Shown piece after piece: positions 20,001 to 27,086 of a DNA stretch of 64,000 bases. Origin of the DNA: Parendozoicomonas callyspongiae (GTDB lineage: Bacteria; Pseudomonadota; Gammaproteobacteria; Pseudomonadales; Endozoicomonadaceae); NCBI RefSeq assembly GCF_023502345.1, contig NZ_JAMFLX010000012.1, positions 62,001 to 126,000 on the forward strand. Direction: 5' to 3'. Made by a program: the position numbers and the translations under genes. Under the pieces are notes generated by a model that saw only the letters and a program-made list of their open reading frames with translations, did no database searches and was not told the DNA's origin. Position 1 is the stretch's first letter, and each line of letters starts with the position of its first letter.

Positions 20001-20572
20001 GGAAAGGCCTGAAGGCGTCGCCAACAGTCCGGCCCCGGCTTGTCGGGACCGGGCTCAAGCATTGCCGGGCTGACCAGTGCGACCAGACGCACCTGCTTTC
20101 CCAGCCGCTTAGGTCGTTCCAGAAGATCATTCAGGCTGGCGATCTGGCCGGGAGACATAAGGGTTAAATCCAGTACCAGGGTGAGGGGCTGCTCACTGAA
20201 AAGTCGACCGGCAGTTTGATGACAGACCCCTTTCTCATCACAGGTGATCGTGTGCAACAGATTATGGTGCTCAAGGTCTGCAGGAGAGCGCAGGGTAATG
20301 ACCGGGCCATGGTTCATTTGTCGGCAATTTTCCAGTACTTGCTGCCGCTGGGTATCGTCCTCAATAAAAAAAACAGCATCCTCAGAAAAGTGCTGACTGG
20401 GGTGACCTTCCTGAGACTCAAGGGCTAAGCGCTTGAGAGCGGGCTCCGACTGGTGTTTAACAGCCTTACGCTTTCCGTCCTGATGGGTTTTTTGACTGCT
20501 AACCGGCTCTTCTTTGTTCTGAAAATCTGACAAAGGGCTTTTCGAGCGATTTGGACCGGGAGGAACATCCAT
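14024..20572 (-). CDS. Giant AAA+ (dynein/midasin-type) and transglutaminase-like protein
   Basis: One open frame of 2182 residues. The N-terminal 60 residues are polar, with two basic clusters (KRK 34-36, LKR 46-48). AAA1 has Walker A GEAGAGKS (859-866), Walker B LLVLDEAN (934-941) and sensor N981. AAA2 has GPAGWGKD (1189-1196), a Walker B variant VISELN in which Ser replaces the first Asp, and N1280 in ATVNP. Segments near 129-170, 277-322, 385-425 and 495-545 resemble the Walker-B-to-sensor part of AAA1 with acidic residues lost. A transglutaminase-like core follows: C1716 in GVCRHRS, H1742 in AHRYVEF, D1759 in KIDLGG. The last 400 residues are mostly helical. There is no signal peptide or membrane segment. 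It lies between prs and rplY, which are adjacent in relatives. Function is unknown; a secreted, host-acting remodelling enzyme is a guess. Confidence 0.85.
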   Translation of the reverse strand: MDVPPGPNRSKSPLSDFQNKEEPVSSQKTHQDGKRKAVKHQSEPALKRLALESQEGHPSQHFSEDAVFFIEDDTQRQQVLENCRQMNHGPVITLRSPADLEHHNLLHTITCDEKGVCHQTAGRLFSEQPLTLVLDLTLMSPGQIASLNDLLERPKRLGKQVRLVALVSPAMLEPGPDKPGPDCWRRLQAFPALFPAEVFSKSLADRAVPVKSNDALLQERVQKHALAEQQAPLQALPEVIDFADRDAWRTRLFGGLALNDRGKLYFKAGQLHGLEEHQAVILQDAPWDNPDFTAALATTLREGGFEANGAWVSLPDSLRWFRQDTDPEALESLRQQFAQKGTAKGADLYPTVYLNAASLEDALRDTQIHKGIIHSADTLEQLLSGAGTLCLTQPLNNTQWLRLLRRLERLKQPPRLIDLTQNNQGFEPALQPDRRCQRYRHETVALAQLDETHKTCRVTAQTQWESLWQDTQLVSQNKMFFETRDTPLLTALKQGKPIAFHGLETAPELMAKLESLLAQPPYLLVNGQKIQLPHAKVTFLWPEQATPPASPLWQHALQQAPVPCSADNPCPWMMVLDNLPFPTRKSYPAKLPWQGQDFDTLLYRQVEQERIEDGAQQVLPVHHRKALHTLLAKAYRGDNEVYGYLKYQIRQHHPDDPPQTAADRNALQQWLDQHPRISRRVLEQHFWSLARYCPVSAFSQLLPNGFNTPDESALDQLARYLVGAAEPQQRKALAQSLGVAPEVTSSLQYYRGTRRTRLRDALLAAGFQRKGSEAVSEQVRSLDQRIDQIIRQNEDQQQAIDKTKEALGDYFPKDLLQDDFSDLAEALVQGSRGQRHRQQRRMRRLTERVRRHPLVFLQGEAGAGKSHMARAVAEQLRQAPDQNSPPSQVLSLGPETSAEQLFGQAVIEDIRDDATTTFKPGPILRWAMSGNPPLLVLDEANLAREGVLAPLAGLMETPPRISYQGKDYVLSDRHRVILTGNPVHYSGRHMDSTLKKHLLTLYYRPLDQDMLAEFIIRPALPAHWPDGLKDRGVQTILSLYRQYGKLLPDALSPRDLQDVLCRISQTLRHHQQAPEGEEPMETDAVLSPESLHQVVFDAFSGSLAGRIPADNRERLHALEHWYTAHFPCDKSLTQSKQSAFQSFLEQLRNNNPDVDLHSAPVVQLVQHYWQFLDQQRDQPRGRRSLLVEGPAGWGKDLILKRVLTLWEQQSLAPAPFVHINANPDQWDALKETTQTAMAQGQKLVISELNLLPSRFLEGLFNEVLTSSTAHPEFVLIATVNPASFGGRETLSTALKSRCTEVQLTPLSEPDLRGMLVRRTENDSLPGWLSIRYQSLLESLRLQHAPIQLSLDDLFRAADILNQTPKNDWPQAFKTTFGLALQSVGLTMEALEQRLAESTVAMDDGRNERSERLSRHLNTEQPEPLTIRLLTPDANPAWYADRLTLHLPDISDEVELLDMARSILAFFQQPETESIISGPLGGNITTHKHYEIRKFFAGNQFATNDYRLSLRQLVMQDDQLREVTLSCDHGEVESIQSPGWPKTRLRLTGMQQLGGGYFVLKQSRWTPLPGLSAVDQLLHLRCTPSQPLGTARHKETGQLLVRLADNASVQSARMHLAFIIEPDQDYFAPLQGGEPIETVDALLPPQVRERLDKELFSLNGRVHPAFCELQDIKDIPDKASQLNALAQWCKTFRADHDVPGEGLNLLLNLMREKQGVCRHRSQVFQVLSQYFGVPARMVSNVAHRYVEFSPDRGCHWRKIDLGGGGESSSNERSQHHPVNIVLSERVELTARTGHFAGKSVDTTIHRLFQKGQEQQEYSELVDFLKNKPPTNVFHEVYYFAVKQDSRVSTLNPPWLDILTHWHRQTLAESSADKQAEMQKRLGKGALNVMAAFYYHWLLGEIPDSKYVETLKQYLPLVQQGIVPTGAALQILESLADHKIQEAEQLLEAHYQQLTQSQIWPAALKQELMKERLKPLPDLGGHSPTLARALQRTDIDTQWSRVATGAPPSLERMVRKQPSFPLSRKTSLMRPVYFVLSEKLMLMRIPGHLESELSRLEQEATRGLFFNWLLEQDATVEWRTLLNNIRVTNSAQCLTDGCYPSVRLLDDEAKAFLPIDTCTNYSNVAICTDDLNPLRIKKAFNDPEALVLDVDFLATCFKEFLDTMDTSQLKTFVRALQTGAGNYD

Positions 20573-20857
20573 AAGGTTAAAAAATATTAATCAACTTGTC
20601 GGTGTTATCGGCACAGGGTGGGAATGGTTTTGTTTGATGTGCATAATCATAAGTAGTCGGCCATGTGTAAGCTATATTTCTGGCCAACAAACAGGTTGTC
20701 CAGCTATGTGACTGGAGCTGCGGATTTTTTGGTTCTTTATCTGCACACTATTTTAGGTACCCTGATTTTTCATCGTAGACAATCTGGGATGGTGGATTTA
20801 CCTGCTCGGGTAGCGGAAAACCCCTGCGACCCGAGGGGCGAAATAGTCTTGGGATGT
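20573..20857. other. Spacer between the divergent giant gene and rplY
   Basis: No gene is supported here. The start region of the giant gene has no clear Shine-Dalgarno sequence and I could not fix its promoter. A small hairpin CCCCT / AGGGG (about 20821-20838) lies about 20 bp upstream of the rplY -35 box and lacks a T-run. Confidence 0.4.
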
Positions 20858-20886
20858 TTGGCAAAACAGTGCTGAGCCGGTATCAT
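20858..20886 (+). promoter_or_regulatory. Sigma-70 promoter of rplY-pth
   Basis: TTGGCA (20858-20863), a 17-bp spacer and TATCAT (20881-20886) make a near-consensus promoter about 144 bp upstream of the rplY start. Confidence 0.65.
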
Positions 20887-21029
20887 ACGCCGCTTGCTTT
20901 TTTCATGAAGGTTTGGATTTAATCCGGGTTTTCATGGTTTCAAGTGAGCGACTATGATTTTTGTGGTTGCTCACAGCTGTTGGATCAGTCTGGTCGCGGT
21001 CTGATCCGTTATATTTTTTGGAGACTATT

Positions 21030-21641
21030 ATGTCCGAATTTGCTCTGAACGTTGAAGCGCGTAAAGACGTAGGGAAAGGTGCGAGCCGCCGCCTGCGCCA
21101 CGCTGACCTGGTACCTGGCATCATCTACGGTGGTGAAGAAGCTCCTGTCCAGATCACTCTGGATGGCAAAGCTGTTCGTAAGGTCCTGGAGGCTGAAGCG
21201 TTCTACTCCTCTATCGTTACTCTGAGCGTTGAGGGTAAGGCTCAGCAGGCTATCCTGAAAGACATTCAGCGTCATCCTGCCAAGGGTCACGCCATGCACA
21301 TGGACTTCCTGCGTGTTGACGCTACTCACGAAGTAACCACCACTGTACCTCTGCACTTCATCAACGAAGAAACTTCTGTTGGTGTTAAGGCAGGTGGCGC
21401 TGTCGCTCACAACCTGAACGAAGTTGAAGTTCGCTGCTTGCCAGCTGACCTGCCTGAGTTCATTGAAGTTGACATGGCTGCTGTTGAACTGGGCGCTTCC
21501 CTGCACCTGTCTGACCTGGTTGTACCTGCCGGTGTGACCCTGGTTAAGCTGGCTCACGGAGAAGAGCACGACCTGCCAGTAGTAAGCATCGCTGCTGCTC
21601 GCGGTGGTGAAGAAGCTGAAGAAGCTGAAGGCGAAGAATAA
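21030..21641 (+). CDS. rplY: 50S ribosomal protein L25/general stress protein Ctc
   Basis: Binds 5S rRNA in the large subunit. The 203-residue product is the long Ctc form: an N-terminal L25 domain (NVEARKDVGKGASRRLRHA, GIIYGG) plus the C-terminal beta domain, ending in a Glu/Ala-rich tail. The ATG at 21030 follows GGAG by eight bases. It is strongly codon-biased, as expected of a ribosomal protein. pth starts 35 bp downstream and is surely co-transcribed. Confidence 0.95.
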   Translation: MSEFALNVEARKDVGKGASRRLRHADLVPGIIYGGEEAPVQITLDGKAVRKVLEAEAFYSSIVTLSVEGKAQQAILKDIQRHPAKGHAMHMDFLRVDATHEVTTTVPLHFINEETSVGVKAGGAVAHNLNEVEVRCLPADLPEFIEVDMAAVELGASLHLSDLVVPAGVTLVKLAHGEEHDLPVVSIAAARGGEEAEEAEGEE

Positions 21642-21676
21642 AGTTAGACGGACGGCATTAAGGTACTGAGGGTATC

Positions 21677-22276
21677 GTGACGAAGGCAGCAAACGCTTCC
21701 ATTGACTTGATCGTTGGTCTGGGTAACCCCGGCCGTGAATACGATGATACCCGCCATAATGCCGGTGTCTGGTTTATCGAAGAGCTGGCCCGAACCTGCG
21801 GTGCCACTCTTCAGCCCGAGAAGAAATTCCACGGGCTGACCGCCAGGGTATCCCTGCATGGCAGGGATGTCCGCCTCCTCTTTCCGACCACATTTATGAA
21901 TCGCAGTGGTCAGGCGGTATCGGCAATCTCCAACTTTTACCGCATCTCCCCCGAACAGATTCTTGTTGCTCATGATGAGCTGGATATTCCTGTGGGAACC
22001 GCACGCCTAAAGCAGGGTGGTGGTCACGGTGGCCATAATGGTTTGCGGGATATCATCAGCAGCCTGGGTAATCACAAGAACTTCCATCGACTGCGTCTGG
22101 GTATTGGTCACCCTGGCGACAGCAGCAAGGTTGTTGGCTACGTGCTTAACAAACCTTCCCGAGAAGAAGATCGCAAGATTCGTGAAGCGATTGATGAGGC
22201 TGTACGTGTTATGCCGGAAGCCATGAATGGTTCATGGGCCAAGGCAGTGCAGGAACTTCATACCTTTAAGGCCTGA
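21677..22276 (+). CDS. pth: Peptidyl-tRNA hydrolase
   Basis: Recycles tRNA from prematurely released peptidyl-tRNA. The 199-residue protein has [18 protein letters not shown] with the catalytic His at 27, then FMNRSG, the Asp-containing HDELDIP and the [12 protein letters not shown] loop. The start is a GTG at 21677 preceded by GAGGGT. In Pseudomonas ychF follows at once; here ychF lies nearly 6 kb on, with its own promoter. Confidence 0.95.
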   Translation: MTKAANASIDLIVGLGNPGREYDDTRHNAGVWFIEELARTCGATLQPEKKFHGLTARVSLHGRDVRLLFPTTFMNRSGQAVSAISNFYRISPEQILVAHDELDIPVGTARLKQGGGHGGHNGLRDIISSLGNHKNFHRLRLGIGHPGDSSKVVGYVLNKPSREEDRKIREAIDEAVRVMPEAMNGSWAKAVQELHTFKA

Positions 22277-22402
22277 TTAGGATCTCATTCTTTACCTTTA
22301 TTCTACATCAGGAATGCTATGACGATTGTCATGGGCATGTTTGGCTGTGCGTGATGAATACGTTTGGAAAGGGAGACAGCAGAGAAGGGGGAAAGGAAGT
22401 AA

Positions 22403-22424
22403 AGGCAGGCCAAGAAGCCTGCCT
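22403..22424 (-). terminator. Terminator of the focA-like gene
   Basis: A perfect 8-bp stem AGGCAGGC / GCCTGCCT with a 6-base loop lies just downstream of the minus-strand channel gene. On that strand it is followed by TTTACTTCC. It could also end pth transcription from the other side, though no T-run follows there. Confidence 0.6.
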
Positions 22425-22440
22425 GGAAAATAATCTGTGA

Positions 22441-23292
22441 TCAGTCCTTCTTGAGGAAAACGCCCCAGTTAAACAGACCGATCAGAATACCACCGCCGAT
22501 GATGTTGCCAATGGTCACAGGGATCAGGTTCATAAACAGCATGTTGGAGAAGTTGATGTTGGAGAAATCTGCAGCAGTTTTGCCAATTTCCATCCAGAAT
22601 CCAGCATCTGCAACGCTCTTGATAGCCAGGCCGATAGGCATCAGGTACATGTTGGCAATGGAGTGCTCAAAGCCAGAGGCGATAAACATGGCAACAGGCA
22701 GGACCATAGCCATCATTTTACCGCTTGCGGTGCGGGCACTGTAGCTCATCCATACGGCAATACATACCATGATGTTACACAGGATACCGAGCACCAGAGC
22801 CTGGCCAAAAGAGTGGCCCATTTTGCCATTGGCGATTTTCAGCGCTGTGTAGCCAATAGAACCGTGACCACCATGCCACTGATCTGTGTAGAGAATCATG
22901 GCAACCATCAGCAGGGAACCAATCAGGTTGCCCAGATAAACAATGCCCCAGTTCTTGAGCATTTTGCCCATACCAACTTTACCGTTTGCAGCAGGGATGG
23001 TGATCAGTGTGCTGCTGGTAAAGAGGTCTCCACCACACAGTACAACCATCATCAGGCCAACACTGAAAGAGATGCCGCCAATAAGTTTGGCGATACCATA
23101 AGGCAGCACACCAGCACCTGCAGATACTGTTGTGTAGAACACGCCGGCAAGGGCGATCATCATGCCAGCCATAATTGCCAGTGCCAGGGTTTTGGCAGGA
23201 GCCTTATTGGCTTTACCCAGTGCGATAGTCTCGCCGAGTTCTGCCATTGCATAAGGGGTGCGGGCCCCGTGTTCCAAAGCTTGATCAGTCAT
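22441..23292 (-). CDS. Formate/nitrite-family channel (FocA-like)
   Basis: Six-helix pentameric channel for formate or a similar small anion. The 283-residue protein has the family blocks CGGDLFTSSTL, NWGIVYLGNLIGS, ASGFEHSIANMY (with the conserved pore His) and NLIPVTIGNIIGG. These fit FocA better than NirC. No pflB is adjacent, so a link to fermentation is not shown. I looked for an FNR-type palindrome upstream (23293-23457) and found none that is convincing. Confidence 0.88.
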   Translation of the reverse strand: MTDQALEHGARTPYAMAELGETIALGKANKAPAKTLALAIMAGMMIALAGVFYTTVSAGAGVLPYGIAKLIGGISFSVGLMMVVLCGGDLFTSSTLITIPAANGKVGMGKMLKNWGIVYLGNLIGSLLMVAMILYTDQWHGGHGSIGYTALKIANGKMGHSFGQALVLGILCNIMVCIAVWMSYSARTASGKMMAMVLPVAMFIASGFEHSIANMYLMPIGLAIKSVADAGFWMEIGKTAADFSNINFSNMLFMNLIPVTIGNIIGGGILIGLFNWGVFLKKD

Positions 23293-23457
23293 AATGGTAA
23301 TGCGCTAGTGTTTCAGGTTTGTGGTATTCGACAGGAGTGCCATCAGGCAACTAAGGAGTTTTATTTAATTAATCTCTGAACTTTAAGGTGGTTATAGATT
23401 CAAACAAATACGTACTATAACTAGAAAAAAGCGACATATCTGTTTTCAAATAAATAA

Positions 23458-25035
23458 TCAAAAGTTGGGCGGCGCAGGAATGATGTCTCTTGTCCCCACT
23501 TTAACGGTGTAATCGTAGAGGCCTTCGAAGCGGGTTCCGGGTTCATGAACGCTGAACTTTATCATCAGCTGCTCACCGAATATGGTCGCAGGTAAATGCA
23601 CTGTCGCGCGGTAATCCTGGCTTTCCGGATGGAACACCAGTGGCAGGTTTTCCAGCCAGGGATCGCTGCCTTTCTCCTGCAGCGTTATTGAAACCCGGAT
23701 ATTCTTATGAGCGCGCCCATCCTTCTTGACCCGAACGACAGGTATAAATGGAGCTCGGGTTGAGATTCTGTCACCCAGATAGCCGATAGAGAGAGCCAGG
23801 TCACTTAAAAAAGCGGGGTCTTTCAGCCAGATAATGTCGCTATCGTCATCCATTGCTATCATGCTGTCAGCATCATCGGTACCCGCCAGGGTAACGTCTG
23901 TTATCTGATTATCCTGATTTTCTGTTAGCTCTCCTTTCATAGTGTTCATGCCAAGCCTGTTATTGCTGACTATGGAGGGTTCAGGAGCAATGGGAGCAAT
24001 TCTGGGCAGAGTCTCAACTGTCATATCTGCCATGGAGTCATTAATAAAACGAACCATCAGGGCATTCTCAGGCAGCATGTCCAGGCTTTCTGATGGATTG
24101 GTGCCGGTCATGATGATTTGCCACTTGCCGGTAACAGTCATCAGGTTGACCAGGAGATCTTTGTTGTGACCGGTGTGATAGAGAAGAGGTAAATCTCCAG
24201 CCCAGGAAAGCCTGATACCGGCAAGATCAGATGTTTCTGTAAAGTCCAGATGGCCGCGTAACTGCAGAATCAGCATTTTTACCAGATGACGCCCCTGAGC
24301 AGTAAGATCATCAAGAGTTATGCCTTCTGAGCTATTCATATTTATGGATTTGAGCGGGCAATTCATATCAGAACGTGAAACGTTCAAACAGGCCTTCTTC
24401 TTTAATACAGAGGGAAGCTCGTTGATGACCCGAATCGCCAGACGGGCTGTTTGCCCGAGAGGGCTGATACCAACAGATTCATTCCAGCGCGTATAGGGAT
24501 AGTGAATTTCCGGGCGAGACAAATCGGGCTGAGGTGCTTCACTGATCTGACGAGGCCAGTGTCCCATATAAAAGGATGTAACTGCCCAAGTATCACCCTC
24601 TTGCTTAAGAGTGATGGAAAAAGTTGAGCTCATCAGAACCAGCTCCTGCATACCATCCATCTGGTTGATCTGGAGGAAACCCGGATCTCCGGCTTTTCCC
24701 ATTTCCCGATGAACCCCCTGAAGGCCAATCAATGAGGTGGCGCGTAGATAGCCTAAAGGCGTCAGGGCTGTGGCAAGCAGGTTATGAAGACCTGAGCTTT
24801 GATCTGGAGACAACCTGGTCAGCTCTATGCCTGTTCCTGACTCCTCCATCTGCTTCAGTTCATTGCCTGTGAAATGATTTTTCAGCTGGTTGAACTTCAA
24901 ATTCATCTGTTCCTGCCAATGGGTCTGCTCCTGTCGGTCAATTTCCCGATTCAGGTCGTCTATTCGATTATCTGCAGCTGACAATAAAGGAAGGGACGTT
25001 AGAAGCAGCGTGAAGATAAGAGTTTTCGCCAGCAT
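23458..25035 (-). CDS. Secreted protein of unknown function
   Basis: 525 residues with a clear Sec signal peptide (MLAKTLIFTLLLTSLPLLSAAD). Residues about 70-180 have a pattern (LSPDQSSGLHNLLATAL, then a Trp/Gly-rich stretch ending in FYMGHWP) loosely like DUF3500 proteins, but I would not assign the family. The C-terminal part has beta-sandwich character (RVSITLQEKG, IKFSVHEPG) and an Asp-rich linker near 390-400. Four-cysteine content is low. It is a single gene with no obvious partner. Confidence 0.6.
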   Translation of the reverse strand: MLAKTLIFTLLLTSLPLLSAADNRIDDLNREIDRQEQTHWQEQMNLKFNQLKNHFTGNELKQMEESGTGIELTRLSPDQSSGLHNLLATALTPLGYLRATSLIGLQGVHREMGKAGDPGFLQINQMDGMQELVLMSSTFSITLKQEGDTWAVTSFYMGHWPRQISEAPQPDLSRPEIHYPYTRWNESVGISPLGQTARLAIRVINELPSVLKKKACLNVSRSDMNCPLKSINMNSSEGITLDDLTAQGRHLVKMLILQLRGHLDFTETSDLAGIRLSWAGDLPLLYHTGHNKDLLVNLMTVTGKWQIIMTGTNPSESLDMLPENALMVRFINDSMADMTVETLPRIAPIAPEPSIVSNNRLGMNTMKGELTENQDNQITDVTLAGTDDADSMIAMDDDSDIIWLKDPAFLSDLALSIGYLGDRISTRAPFIPVVRVKKDGRAHKNIRVSITLQEKGSDPWLENLPLVFHPESQDYRATVHLPATIFGEQLMIKFSVHEPGTRFEGLYDYTVKVGTRDIIPAPPNF

Positions 25036-25407
25036 AAGGTGGTACCAAGGACAATTCAGCGTAGAAGATGTATCGGCTGAAAAGTGTGCGGTTCTTAGTG
25101 GTTATGAATATTTAGTGGGCACAGGAGCAAATAAAGTTCGTTCTGCTATGCCAATAACGTATATACCGAGTTGTTTTTAGAAGCATTTTTTTCCACAATG
25201 GCGACACTTGGCATACCACCCATTTGCCTTGCCGCCTCTTATATCCAAGCGCCACCCCTGCTGTTTATAAGATGCTCTCTCGCACAACGAAATTGCGGCT
25301 CTACAGCCATGAATCAGTCAACGCTTCTGCCATTGATATGGCGGCGTGTATTCATGGTCAAAATCTAAAAAAACTTGTTTGTAGTCATACGCATACTTGG
25401 AGTTGCA
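25036..25407. other. Non-coding spacer before the sodium symporter
   Basis: This 372-bp region separates two divergent genes. Short frames are present but none has a ribosome site or family features. It must hold the symporter promoter, but I could not choose a convincing -35/-10 pair in the A+T-rich part near 25370. Confidence 0.35.
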
Positions 25408-26901
25408 ATGAAACGAGAGCAATGGGGTTCACGCGCAGGATTTATCCTTGCAGCAGTCGGTTCAGCCATCGGGCTGGGCAACATCTGGCGATTCCCTTAT
25501 ATGGCTTACGAGAACGGCGGCGGTGCCTTCCTCGTACCTTACCTGTTTGCCATGCTGGCCGCCGGTATTCCTTTCATGATCCTGGAATTCACCCTGGGAC
25601 ATAAACACCGTGGTTCTGCACCGCGCACTCTGGCAGCACTGATGCCCAAACTGGAAATTCTTGGCTGGTTCCAGGTTATGATTGCCAGTGTCATTGCTGT
25701 TTACTATGTCGCAGTTATTGGCTGGGCTATTTCTTATTTCGGGCTGTCCTTCAGCCAGGGCTGGGGCACCGATGCCAACGCCTATTTCTTCTCTGAATAC
25801 CTGCAGCTTGGAGAAAACAGCCCTCTGAACCTGGGTTCTCTTCAGAGCCATATTGTTATTCCGGTGATGATTGCCTGGGCCATTAGCTTCCTGGCGCTGT
25901 TCACTGGTGTTAAAGGCGGTATTGAGCGTTTCGGCAAGATCATGATGCCGGTTCTGTTCATCATGGTTGTTGGCCTGACTCTGCGTGTACTGTTCCTGCC
26001 TGGAGCAGTTGATGGTGTTCACTGGCTGTTCGAACCTGACTTCAGCGCACTGACCAACCCGAAAGTATGGTCTGCTGCCTTCGGTCAGATCTTCTTCAGT
26101 ATCAGTGTTGGTTTCGCGATCATGATCGCTTACTCCAGTTACTTGCCAGAAAAGTCTGATATCAACAACAATGCCTTTATGACTGTACTGATCAATTGTG
26201 GCTTCTCCATGCTGGCCGGTGTGATGATCTTTGCGGTACTGGGTTACATGGCTGCCGAACAGGGTAAGCCTATCCAGGAAGTTGTTAGCGGCGGTGTTGG
26301 TCTGGCATTTGTTACCATTCCTACTGCAATTAACCTGCTGCCTCTGCCATGGCTGCTGGGTCCACTGTTCTTCGGTGCCCTGGTAGTAGCTGGTGTCAGC
26401 TCCCATATCTCTATCATGGAAGCCATCGCATCTGCGATTATGGATCGTTCCGGCTGGAGCCGTAAGAAGACTGCATCCGTAGTTTGTGGTGGTGGCGCGG
26501 CCATTTCCCTGCTGTTTGCTACCAATGGTGGCCTGTTGCTGCTGGACGTTGTCGACTATTTCATTAACAACATCGCTATTCTGGGTAGCTGCTTCGTTGA
26601 GCTGGCTGTTATCGGCTGGTTGCTCAAGCCTGTTGAGCTGCGTGACTACGCCAACGTTCGCTCCGATTTCACTATCGGAAGCTGGTGGGAAAACAGTATC
26701 CGCTTTATCTGCAGCACCTTCCTGGCGGTTCTGGTCGGCAACAACATCATCACTGCCCTGACTGAGAACTACGGTGGCTACAGCGATAACGCCATCCTGA
26801 TTTGTGGCTGGGGTCTGCTGGCTGTTCTGCTGCTGATCTCCGTTGCTATGACCCGTGGTTCCGGTTTCTCTGTTCCTGCAACTGCTAGCGCTGAGGTGTA
26901 A
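25408..26901 (+). CDS. NSS-family Na+-dependent amino acid transporter (MetP-like)
   Basis: 497 residues from the ATG at 25408, which follows GGAG. LeuT-fold symporter with the TM1 signature AVGSAIGLGNIWRFPYMAYE and about 11-12 hydrophobic helices. The 32-residue gene just after it is a MetS-type small subunit. This makes the pair the methionine/alanine import type (MetPS) known from Corynebacterium, rather than a neurotransmitter-like NSS. Sodium coupling suits a marine habitat. A 519-codon antisense frame exists opposite it but is a codon-bias shadow. Confidence 0.9.
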   Translation: MKREQWGSRAGFILAAVGSAIGLGNIWRFPYMAYENGGGAFLVPYLFAMLAAGIPFMILEFTLGHKHRGSAPRTLAALMPKLEILGWFQVMIASVIAVYYVAVIGWAISYFGLSFSQGWGTDANAYFFSEYLQLGENSPLNLGSLQSHIVIPVMIAWAISFLALFTGVKGGIERFGKIMMPVLFIMVVGLTLRVLFLPGAVDGVHWLFEPDFSALTNPKVWSAAFGQIFFSISVGFAIMIAYSSYLPEKSDINNNAFMTVLINCGFSMLAGVMIFAVLGYMAAEQGKPIQEVVSGGVGLAFVTIPTAINLLPLPWLLGPLFFGALVVAGVSSHISIMEAIASAIMDRSGWSRKKTASVVCGGGAAISLLFATNGGLLLLDVVDYFINNIAILGSCFVELAVIGWLLKPVELRDYANVRSDFTIGSWWENSIRFICSTFLAVLVGNNIITALTENYGGYSDNAILICGWGLLAVLLLISVAMTRGSGFSVPATASAEV

Positions 26902-26904
26902 GTC

Positions 26905-27003
26905 ATGACTATATCTGCAATTGCCATGATGGTTTTCGGCCTTGGGGTGACCTGGGGAGGAGCCGCTCTCTGTATCCGTAAGGCTATGGAAAGAAAAAGC
27001 TAA
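26905..27003 (+). CDS. Small subunit of methionine/alanine importer (MetS-like)
   Basis: A 32-residue single-span membrane peptide: a short N-terminus, the helix AIAMMVFGLGVTWGGAALC, then a basic tail RKAMERKS. The pattern M-M-V-x-G-L-G-x-x-W-G-G is the signature of the MetS small subunit. It starts 3 bp after the transporter stop, so translation is linked. It is easily missed by gene finders because of its size. Confidence 0.88.
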   Translation: MTISAIAMMVFGLGVTWGGAALCIRKAMERKS

Positions 27004-27022
27004 AGGCTGATATTTAGCCAAT

Positions 27023-27063
27023 AAAGGCGCAGTTTGCTGGGGGAGTAAACTGCGCCTTTATTG
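27023..27063. terminator. Bidirectional terminator
   Basis: A perfect 13-bp stem AAAGGCGCAGTTT / AAACTGCGCCTTT with an 11-base loop and A/T runs on both sides lies between the convergent metPS and the orphan minus-strand gene. Confidence 0.87.
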
Positions 27064-27086
27064 TGAGTATTAAGGTATTAACTCAT

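Noticed and set aside
21009-21692. A 227-codon frame opposite rplY
   Set aside because: Antisense to a highly expressed ribosomal gene; composition typical of codon-bias shadow.
23293-23457. FNR or ArcA site upstream of the focA-like gene
   Set aside because: No TTGAT-N4-ATCAA-like palindrome was found in the spacer.
25462-27021. A 519-codon open frame on the strand opposite the sodium symporter
   Set aside because: It mirrors the codon bias of the transporter gene, is Gln/Asn/Thr/His-rich in a random way, and has no motif or ribosome site.
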